From the NCBI GenBank assembly GCA_910587135.1, contig CAJULF010000026.1, positions 1-38,444 of the forward strand: DNA of 38,444 nt. The letters run 5' to 3'. The position numbers were made by a program, and so were the translations under genes. The notes below the pieces were generated by a model. The model made no database searches. It was given only the letters and a program-made list of their open reading frames with translations, and had not been told where the DNA came from. Origin of the DNA: an uncultured Oscillospiraceae bacterium (GTDB lineage Bacteria > Bacillota > Clostridia > Oscillospirales > Ruminococcaceae). Shown here piece after piece: positions 33,277 through 38,444 of the stretch (its first letter is position 1; every line of letters begins with the position of its first letter).

Positions 33277-33304
33277 CCGCCCCCGGTTATGAGGGCGGGT
33301 TTTA
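33275..33304 (+). terminator. Terminator hairpin, second copy, with T run
   Basis: GACCGCCCCCGGTTATGAGG then GCGGGTTTTAC. It duplicates the hairpin at 33157-33184 on the other side of the element, with two substitutions, and keeps the functional T run. Confidence 0.7.
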
Positions 33305-33326
33305 CTATGACAATAAGGAAAATGAT

Positions 33327-33929
33327 ATGAAACGAATCACAGACAAGCCATATTATACATATTCCGTTGATAAAGCCGCCATGTCGGGAATTTATGTAAA
33401 GTGCCCCGAATGCGGCGGAGCGGCTATCGTAACCGCCGATAAATCCACCGCTTGTTTCAGATGTACAAACTGCGGAAAATCAAAGACAAAAGAACGGATA
33501 GTTTATTGTTGTAATGTTGAAAATCTGTGCGATAAGTGCGGACGATATTATAGGGTTCATATTTATGACGACAGCAAGCAGCAATTTTCAACGCTGAACG
33601 TTTCTTGTCCTTATTGCGGATCTATTATACCCGGAAAGGTACAAAAAACTTCGCCGTGTATCATAATTGAAGGAATCAAGAGCGGTCGTGAGCCGTTTTT
33701 TGGATTTGAGCTATGGTTTCTGACCGAATACAGAGGAAAACTCATCTGGGCGCTGAACCGTGAGCATCTGACTTATCTGATTGATTATCTGAGTGCCGAT
33801 CTGCGCGAAAAGCCTTCTGGTGAAAATACTACCATGAGAACGCAGGCGGATATGCTTCCCGCCTTTTTTAAGACGGCAAAAAACCGAGAGGGAATTATAA
33901 AATGTCTTGAGAAATTGAATAAGAAATAA
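33327..33929 (+). CDS. Zinc-ribbon protein, TFIIB-type-like
   Basis: 200 aa from ATG 33327 (AAGGAAAATGAT upstream); the frame is open from 33255, but that part is terminator and repeat sequence. Three CxxC pairs are visible in the first half (CPECGGAAIV...CFRCTNCGK, CDKCGRYY, CPYCGS). The C-terminal half has GFELWFLTEYRGKLIWALNREHLTYLIDYL, predicted alpha/beta. Proteins of this type occur in clostridia without a known role; nucleic acid or protein binding is inferred. It follows the SPFH zinc-ribbon gene and may share its transcript past the leaky terminator. Confidence 0.7.
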   Translation: MKRITDKPYYTYSVDKAAMSGIYVKCPECGGAAIVTADKSTACFRCTNCGKSKTKERIVYCCNVENLCDKCGRYYRVHIYDDSKQQFSTLNVSCPYCGSIIPGKVQKTSPCIIIEGIKSGREPFFGFELWFLTEYRGKLIWALNREHLTYLIDYLSADLREKPSGENTTMRTQADMLPAFFKTAKNREGIIKCLEKLNKK

Positions 33930-34087
33930 TGATTTGACATCGATCCACCTCAGCAGGGCATAGAATAGGGAAACATTCACGGCTGCTTTTGCAGTTTATG
34001 GCACACAGACAAAATGTCGATTTTTATTTCATTAAATGTGTGAAATGCTCTTGATGCACTAAATCAAATCTTACACATAAGACAAGA

Positions 34088-34119
34088 CCGCCTATGAAAA
34101 CTTCACAGGCGGCTTTGTT
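34088..34119 (+). terminator. Terminator between the zinc-ribbon gene and tRNA-Thr
   Basis: CCGCCTATGAA, 3-nt loop, TTCACAGGCGG then CTTTGTT. The complement also has a T-containing tail (TCTTGTCTT), so it could stop the tRNA transcript too. Confidence 0.65.
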
Positions 34120-34132
34120 ATCCCATTTGTGA

Positions 34133-34208
34133 TGGAGCTGTTAATCAGAGTCGAACTGATGACCTCATCCTTACCAAGGATGTGCTCTACCAACTGAGCT
34201 ATAACAGC
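34133..34208 (-). tRNA. tRNA-Thr (GGU anticodon)
   Basis: 76 nt including an encoded CCA end. Acceptor GCTGTTA/TAACAGC, D-arm TAGCTCAGTTGGTAGAGCA, anticodon arm CATCC-TTGGTAA-GGATG with anticodon GGT, and T-arm with GTTCGACTC are all intact on the minus strand. Confidence 0.96.
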
Positions 34209-34228
34209 ATCAACGCGATTACTTTAAT

Positions 34229-34257
34229 ATTATATCACACTTGTACTATTTTGTCAA
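34229..34257 (-). promoter_or_regulatory. Promoter of tRNA-Thr
   Basis: Minus strand TTGACA (34257-34252), 17-nt spacer, TATAAT (34234-34229), both perfect, about 20 nt before the mature 5' end. Confidence 0.85.
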
Positions 34258-34307
34258 GCACTTTTTTAAAAAAACTTTTTACAGGAGGATATCCCGATAA
34301 ATTCACA

Positions 34308-34372
34308 TATTAAAAAGCCTATTTGCGCTGATATGTCAATGCATGAAATTTTGCAGATAATCCAAATAAAAC
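34308..34372 (-). repeat. Degenerate, deleted repeat element
   Basis: AAAAAGCCTATTTGCGC ... GTCAATGCATGAAATTTT then AGATAATCC: the tail and start of the outer stem are joined to part of the head with the arms missing, similar to the 33185 derivative but more decayed. Confidence 0.45.
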
Positions 34373-34390
34373 TTTAACAGTCTGACAGCA

Positions 34391-34583
34391 TCTTGTAGAA
34401 AAAGCCTATTGACAACGCAATGTTGGCGCATGAAATTTCAAAAAATCCACATTTGCCGAATGGCAAATGTGGACGGTTTTCGCAGTCGCGCAGAGCGAAA
34501 CGCAGTGAAGCGGAGCGTGAGTGCGGAAATTTTGAAATTTTTTTAAATAATCCGCTCTTGGTCAACCTTTATTATAGGCTGAG
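34391..34583 (-). repeat. Palindromic repeat element (reverse), full length
   Basis: It begins CTTGTAGAAAAAGCC and ends ACCTTTATTATAGGCTGAG. Arm 2 is TCCACATTTGCC...GGCAAATGTGGA; arm 1 is CGCAGTCGCGC...GCGTGAGTGCGG. The spine is an imperfect run of 5-nt units (GAGCG, AAACG, CAGTG, AAGCG, GAGCG). Confidence 0.88.
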
Positions 34584-34718
34584 CGCACATTTGCCGAATG
34601 GCAAATGTGTACGGTTTCCGCAGTCGCGCAGAGCGAAACGCAGTGAAGCGGAGCGTGACTGCGGAAATTTTGAATTTTTTTAATAATCAGCTTTAGGTCA
34701 ACCTTATATACAGGCTGA
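34584..34718 (-). repeat. Palindromic repeat element (reverse), tail-less, fused to the previous copy
   Basis: It starts abruptly at the second arm (GCACATTTGCC...GGCAAATGTG), then has a spine and first arm nearly identical to the adjacent copy (GCAGTCGCGCAGAGCGAAAC...), and ends ACCTTATATACAGGCTGAG beside the nfnB terminator hairpin. The near-identity points to a recent duplication. Confidence 0.85.
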
Positions 34719-34738
34719 GCAGCGCTAAAAAGCGCTGC
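34719..34738 (-). terminator. Terminator hairpin of the nfn operon, T run displaced
   Basis: GCAGCGCT, 4-nt loop, AGCGCTGC, 22 nt past the nfnB stop. On the minus strand it runs directly into the repeat element (TCAGCCTGTATA) rather than a T tract. Confidence 0.65.
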
Positions 34739-34760
34739 CCTAACCATAGTATATTAACAA

Positions 34761-36146
34761 TTATTTGCTCTTGATGTATTCGTCCATAGCCTTGGCGGCG
34801 GTCTTGCCTGCGCCCATAGCTAAGATTACGGTTGCCGCGCCCGTTACCGCGTCACCGCCCGCGAAAACGCCCTCGCGCGAAGTCTGTCCCGCCTCGTCGG
34901 CGATGAAGCAGCCGTGCTTGTTGGTGTCAAGTCCCTTTGTGGTGTTGCGTATAAGGGGATTGGGACTTGTGCCGATGGACATTACAACACAGTCAACGTC
35001 CAGCAAAAAGTCGCTGCCCGCTTTTACTACAGGACGGCGGCGTCCGCTGTCGTCAGGCTCACCAAGCTCCATTTCGACGCACTTCATGCCCTTGACAAAC
35101 TTATGCTCGTCCCCAAGAATTTCGGTAGGATTGGTAAGGGTGCGGAATATGATCCCCTCTTCCTTGGCATGCTCGATCTCCTCGTTGCGGGCAGGCATTT
35201 CCTCCTCGCCGCGGCGGTATACTATGTAGACGTTCTCCGCGCCAAGACGCTTTGCGCAGCGCGCCGCGTCCATAGCAACGTTTCCTCCGCCCACGACTGC
35301 AACGGAGCTGTTATTTTTAATAGGAGTATCGCTGCCCTCCTTGTAAGCTTTCATGAGATTTACACGAGTAAGGAACTCGTTGGCGGAATATACTCCCTTA
35401 AGATTTTCGCCCGGTATGTTCATAAATCTGGGAAGCCCCGCGCCCGAACCTATGAAAATTGCCTCGTAGCCCTGCTCAAAAAGCTCGTCTACCTCTATGG
35501 TGCGTCCAACAACCACATTGGTATCTATCGTAACGCCCAGCGCCTTGAGATTGTCCACCTCATGCTGAACTATGCTCTTGGGAAGCCTGAACTCGGGGAT
35601 ACCGTATACGAGCACGCCGCCCGCCAAGTGGAGTGCCTCAAAAACGGTGACCTCGTATCCCATTTTTGCAAGATCGCCCGCGCAGGTAAGTCCCGAGGGT
35701 CCCGCGCCGATAACGGCGCACTTATGCCCGTTTTTCGCGGGTACGGCGGGGGCGGCGGTGGAATTAGCGTTGTGCCAATCGGCTACAAAGCGCTCCAGTC
35801 TGCCTATCGCCACGGGTTCGCCCTTAATTCCGCGAACGCATTTGCTCTCACACTGTGTTTCCTGAGGACAAACTCTTCCACAAACCGCGGGCAGCGAACT
35901 GCTCATGGCGATTATCTCGTAAGCGCCCTCGAAATCTCTTTCCTTGACCTTTGCGATAAACGCGGGAATATCGATAGCAACAGGGCAGCCGCCTACGCAG
36001 GGCTTGTTTTTGCAGTTAAGGCAACGCTCCGCTTCGTCTACCGCTTGCTCCTCGGTGTACCCCAGGGCTACCTCGCTGAAATTCTTATTGCGCACATTAG
36101 CGTCCTGAACGGGCATTTCGTTCTTTTTAAGGCTCATGTTGGGCAT
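34761..36146 (-). CDS. nfnB: NfnB: large subunit of ferredoxin-dependent NADP+ oxidoreductase (bifurcating)
   Basis: 461 aa from ATG 36146 behind AAAGGAGG; the frame is open further upstream but lies inside nfnA. The N-terminal Fe-S region has Cys42-x2-Cys45-x4-Cys50-x3-Cys54 and Cys89/93/99/103 for two [4Fe-4S] clusters. FAD (VIGAGPSGL, 145-153) and NADPH (VAVVGGGNVAMDAARC) binding folds follow, with a final GVFAGGDAVTGAATV. The subunit resembles glutamate synthase small subunit, but the nfnA neighbour and absence of gltB favour NfnB. With NfnA it couples NADH plus reduced ferredoxin to NADP+ reduction in the cytoplasm. The start is 1 nt past the nfnA stop (TGATATG), so they are translationally coupled. 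Confidence 0.9.
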   Translation of the reverse strand: MPNMSLKKNEMPVQDANVRNKNFSEVALGYTEEQAVDEAERCLNCKNKPCVGGCPVAIDIPAFIAKVKERDFEGAYEIIAMSSSLPAVCGRVCPQETQCESKCVRGIKGEPVAIGRLERFVADWHNANSTAAPAVPAKNGHKCAVIGAGPSGLTCAGDLAKMGYEVTVFEALHLAGGVLVYGIPEFRLPKSIVQHEVDNLKALGVTIDTNVVVGRTIEVDELFEQGYEAIFIGSGAGLPRFMNIPGENLKGVYSANEFLTRVNLMKAYKEGSDTPIKNNSSVAVVGGGNVAMDAARCAKRLGAENVYIVYRRGEEEMPARNEEIEHAKEEGIIFRTLTNPTEILGDEHKFVKGMKCVEMELGEPDDSGRRRPVVKAGSDFLLDVDCVVMSIGTSPNPLIRNTTKGLDTNKHGCFIADEAGQTSREGVFAGGDAVTGAATVILAMGAGKTAAKAMDEYIKSK

Positions 36147-36147
36147 A

Positions 36148-36990
36148 TCAGCGCACCTCCTTTGCGAACAGCGCGCAGGTCTCCTCGCGCTTTCTTGCTT
36201 CAAATTCCTTATACATACTGCCGCGCTCCATTGCCTCGTCAAAGTCGACAAGATGTCCGTCAAAGTCGGGACCGTCCACACAGGCAAATTTGGTTTCGCC
36301 GCCTACGGTCAGACGGCAGCCGCCGCACATTCCCGTGCCATCTATCATAATGGGATTCATGGAAACAACGGTCTTGATGTTGTATTCCTTAGTGAGCTTG
36401 CATACAAACTTCATCATGATCAGCGGACCGATAGCTATAACCTCGTCATATTGATTGCCCGCGTCGATAAGTCCCTTGAGAGCGTCGGTAACAAGACCCT
36501 TTTCGCCGCAGCTTCCGTCGTCCGTCATCAGTTTCATAACGCTGCTTGCGGCTTTGAACTCGTCCTCAAGTATAACCAAATCTTTATTGCGGAAGCCCAC
36601 TATGCTGTGAACCTCGCAGCCAAGCCCGTAAAGCTTCTTTGCAATGGGATAGGCTATCGCGCAGCCAACACCGCCGCCCACCACAGCAACCTTTTTCAAT
36701 CCCTCGGTGTGGCTGGGAACTCCGAGAGGTCCTACAAAATCCTGAATGTAATCGCCCTCGTTGAGGTGATTCAGCTTTTCGGTAGTCGCGCCGACTATCT
36801 GAAAGATAATGGTTATAGTGCCTTTTTCGCGGTCAAAATCCGCAACGGTGAGCGGTATTCTCTCGCCGTCCGCGTCAACGCGCAGTATAATGAACTGCCC
36901 CGGCTCCGCTTTCGCGGCGATCATGGGAGCGTCCACCTCCATCAGCGTTACGGTAGGATTGAGCACTTTTTTGGCAACAATTTTGTACAT
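36148..36990 (-). CDS. nfnA: NfnA: small FAD/[2Fe-2S] subunit of ferredoxin-dependent NADP+ oxidoreductase
   Basis: 280 aa from ATG 36990 (AAGGAG upstream). It is a ferredoxin-NADP reductase-like fold: FAD-binding AEPGQFIILRVDADGERIPLT, NAD-binding VAVVGGGVGCAIAYPIAKKL, and the C-terminal [2Fe-2S] site with Asp217, Cys222, Cys225 and Cys237, matching the Asp/three-Cys ligation of the Nfn small subunit. It resembles PyrK/SudB too, but the partner and the Asp ligand support NfnA. The operon is typical of fermenting anaerobes that balance NADH, NADPH and ferredoxin. Confidence 0.9.
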   Translation of the reverse strand: MYKIVAKKVLNPTVTLMEVDAPMIAAKAEPGQFIILRVDADGERIPLTVADFDREKGTITIIFQIVGATTEKLNHLNEGDYIQDFVGPLGVPSHTEGLKKVAVVGGGVGCAIAYPIAKKLYGLGCEVHSIVGFRNKDLVILEDEFKAASSVMKLMTDDGSCGEKGLVTDALKGLIDAGNQYDEVIAIGPLIMMKFVCKLTKEYNIKTVVSMNPIMIDGTGMCGGCRLTVGGETKFACVDGPDFDGHLVDFDEAMERGSMYKEFEARKREETCALFAKEVR

Positions 36991-37056
36991 AAAAAAATTA
37001 CTCCTTACTCTTGTTTGGCGAGCGGCAGAAAAAGCCGTCACTTGCCTTTTATTACA

Positions 37057-37085
37057 ATTATATCATATTGCCCGTAAAAATTCAA
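37057..37085 (-). promoter_or_regulatory. Promoter of the nfnAB operon
   Basis: Minus strand TTGAAT (37085-37080), 17-nt spacer, TATAAT (37062-37057), about 70 nt before ATG 36990. Confidence 0.75.
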
Positions 37086-37136
37086 GGCTTTTTCACCCGC
37101 ATTGCCATGCAAATTACTGGTGAATATATTCCCTTA

Positions 37137-37165
37137 AGGATATATGGGGTCATCTCCATATATCC
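37137..37165. terminator. Hairpin next to the repeat element
   Basis: GGATATATGG, short loop, CCATATATCC: a 10-bp stem immediately followed by the head of the 37167 element. No gene obviously ends here; it may be a leftover terminator or part of the insertion target. Confidence 0.45.
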
Positions 37166-37166
37166 A

Positions 37167-37355
37167 CAGACTGTATATAAGGGTTGACCAAGAGCGGATT
37201 TTTAAATAAAATTCAAAATTTCCGCAGGACATACTACGCTGTACTTCGTTCCGCTCCGCATGTCCTGCGGAACACGCACTGCATTTGCCATTCGGCAAAT
37301 GCGTGACTTTTTGAAATTTAATGCACCGACATTGCGTTGTCAATAGGCTTTTTAT
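37167..37355 (+). repeat. Palindromic repeat element (forward)
   Basis: It begins CAGACTGTATATAAGGGTTG and ends CAATAGGCTTTTTAT. Arm 1 is CCGCAGGACATAC...GCATGTCCTGCGG, close to perfect; arm 2 is CACTGCATTTGCC...GGCAAATGCGTG. Confidence 0.9.
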
Positions 37356-37424
37356 CCAATCATCATAAAAAACTTTATTATAGCTTGATATCTCTCGCAG
37401 AACAACGCCCTGCAATTGCCGAGT

Positions 37425-37618
37425 CAGTCTGTATATAGGCTGACCTAAAGCGGATTATTTAAAAAAATTTTAAAATTTCCGCAGGACATACTCCACTGTA
37501 CTTCGTTCCGCTACTCATGCCCTGCGGAAACCTCGCTGCATTTGCCATTCGGCAAATGCGCGACTTTTTGAAATTTCATGCGCCGATGTTGCGTGGCTTA
37601 TAAGCCTTTTCTACCGGC
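37425..37618 (+). repeat. Palindromic repeat element (forward), flanked by a 10-bp direct repeat
   Basis: It begins CAGTCTGTATATAGGCTGAC and ends AAGCCTTTTCTACCGGCT. Arms are CCGCAGGACATAC...TCATGCCCTGCGG and GCATTTGCC...GGCAAATGC. GCAATTGCCG occurs at 37412-37421 and 37626-37635, just outside the element on both sides: a candidate target-site duplication. Confidence 0.9.
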
Positions 37619-37696
37619 TTTTTTGGCAATTGCCGCGTTATGCAAAATATCAAAAATCAGCTTATGCGTATAATAGGATTTTGTACAAAATGCGTG

Positions 37697-37725
37697 TTGA
37701 CAAATTAGCAAAAATATACTATAAT
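37697..37725 (+). promoter_or_regulatory. Promoter of the MarR gene
   Basis: TTGACA (37697-37702), 17-nt spacer, TATAAT (37720-37725): both perfect consensus. Confidence 0.85.
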
Positions 37726-37755
37726 GTTGAATGTAAGACAATCCGCCATTCAACA
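37725..37755. promoter_or_regulatory. Probable MarR operator
   Basis: TGTTGAATG and CATTCAACA, a perfect 9-bp inverted repeat with a 13-nt spacer. It starts at the last base of the -10 box and covers the transcription start, consistent with autorepression. Confidence 0.6.
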
Positions 37756-37797
37756 GTCGCACGGCTGACAAGTTTATTGTGCCAAGGAGGAACAGTC

Positions 37798-38259
37798 ATG
37801 GATGGACAGGGAATGGGAATAAGGCTGCGTATGCTTAACAACGCCATCAGGCGCTATATGGACAGATTTTCGCGAAAGAACGAGCTGGATCATCTGACCT
37901 GCAGCAACGGCTGGATAATCGGGCATATTGCCGAAAACGGCGGCAGCGTGTTCCAGAAAGATCTGGAAAGCGAGTTCGGGATAACACGCTCCACCTGCTC
38001 AAAGGTAATAATATTGCTTGAAAAGAAAGGTATGCTGAAACGGGAAAGCGTTTCTCACGATGCAAGGTTAAAGAAGATCACGCTGACGGAGAAATCCATG
38101 GATGTCATAAAGATCATGCAGGAGGACAGGGAGCGCATGGAAGCCCGCTTGACAAAGGGATTTACGCAGCAGGAGCTGGAGGTTCTGTACGGTTTTTTTG
38201 ACAGGATACAGGCTAATCTCGACGAAGCTGAAAAGGAACAGACGGTTCAGGGGCGCTGA
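37798..38259 (+). CDS. MarR-family transcriptional regulator
   Basis: 153 aa from ATG 37798, behind AAGGAGG; the frame extends upstream to 37630 but only through promoter and repeat DNA. A winged helix-turn-helix is clear: SVFQKDLESEFGITRSTCSKVIILLEKKGMLKRES (split by the wing) then SHDARLKKITLTEKSMDVI. MarR dimers usually repress an adjacent operon, often an exporter, and release on ligand binding. The next gene is outside the window, so the target is unknown. Autoregulation is likely from the operator. Confidence 0.92.
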   Translation: MDGQGMGIRLRMLNNAIRRYMDRFSRKNELDHLTCSNGWIIGHIAENGGSVFQKDLESEFGITRSTCSKVIILLEKKGMLKRESVSHDARLKKITLTEKSMDVIKIMQEDRERMEARLTKGFTQQELEVLYGFFDRIQANLDEAEKEQTVQGR

Positions 38260-38330
38260 AATCCGTGAACCGATGAGCGGTCGCGTGTCAAAAGCACTGC
38301 GAGACGCCGTAGAGTAACTGCCCACGGACA

Positions 38331-38369
38331 AATTTTCCGCAAGCCGGTTTGAAGGCGGCGCGGAAAATT
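38331..38369. repeat. AATTTTCCGC hairpin downstream of the MarR gene
   Basis: AATTTTCCGC(AA)GCCG paired with CGGCGCGGAAAATT. It resembles the outer stem/arm junction of the palindromic repeat family and may be a remnant. The rest of 38260-38444 shows no gene. Confidence 0.45.
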
Positions 38370-38444
38370 CAAATTTACATAAAGACAGATTTAAGAGAAG
38401 AGCAAAACATCCCTAAAGAAGCTAAAGGGCAAAGAAAATTAAAT

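Noticed and set aside
34420..34683. An 87-aa ORF with an internally repeated Arg/Ser-rich sequence
   Set aside because: The protein repeat only reflects the two fused repeat elements; there is no ribosome binding site.
34761..36146. Glutamate synthase small subunit (GltD)
   Set aside because: The fold is the same, but the coupled nfnA gene with the Asp/three-Cys site and the lack of gltB favour NfnB.
34914..36350. A 478-aa ORF antisense to nfnB
   Set aside because: It covers the conserved Fe-S and nucleotide motifs of nfnB in antisense, has no ribosome binding site and spans the nfnA-nfnB junction.

Overview
The window looks like a chromosomal segment of a low- to mid-GC Gram-positive gut or rumen anaerobe, most likely an Oscillospiraceae (Ruminococcus-type) Firmicute. 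The reasons are strong AGGAGG-type ribosome binding sites, TTGACA/TATAAT promoters with 17-nt spacers, lipoproteins with S/T/P-rich linkers, a CBM2-GH5 cellulase, a GH127 arabinofuranosidase, NfnAB and type IV pilus genes of clostridial type. The genus assignment is inference.

Layout. Positions 1-13551 are read entirely on the minus strand. From upstream to downstream they hold an unknown toroid-like protein, a large CapA/DUF6270-like fusion, a transglutaminase-like lipoprotein, PilC, four small single-TM pilin-locus proteins, PilT, and (from its own promoter) a choice-of-anchor-A-like surface protein. That protein ends in at least 126 uninterrupted Asp-Thr dipeptides running off the window edge. 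This reads as a cell-surface/adhesion region. Positions 13898-14041 encode a 47-residue membrane protein. Positions 14547-19087 are plus strand: a TIGR03960-type radical SAM protein, its DUF2344 partner split by a one-base frame change at an A8 tract, an SGNH hydrolase, a DUF4358-like lipoprotein and a small membrane protein.

Positions 19088-20065 hold no intact gene but contain two repeat copies and a structured RNA/attenuator candidate. Then come a divergent AraC regulator/GH127 pair, a TetR-ABC-permease operon with a palindromic operator, the cellulase lipoprotein, a ComEA-like protein, thioredoxin reductase and thioredoxin, an SPFH protein with zinc ribbons, a second zinc-ribbon protein, tRNA-Thr(GGU), the nfnA-nfnB electron-bifurcation pair and a MarR regulator with its promoter and operator.

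The most unusual thing is a dense family of about 165-200 bp non-coding elements, with about 13 copies or derivatives, all intergenic. Each full copy has imperfect terminal inverted repeats (CAGCCTGTATATAAAGG / CTTTTTCTACAGGCTG), a conserved AAATTTCAAAA/TTTTTGAAATTT stem, and two inner hairpin arms whose sequences differ between copies but mostly stay paired. Several copies sit next to rho-independent terminators, and at three loci the terminator hairpin itself is duplicated on both sides of the element. Deletion derivatives, fused copies and nested palindromes are also present. A second, unrelated MITE-like element with a perfect 19-bp inverted repeat lies at 31443-31604.
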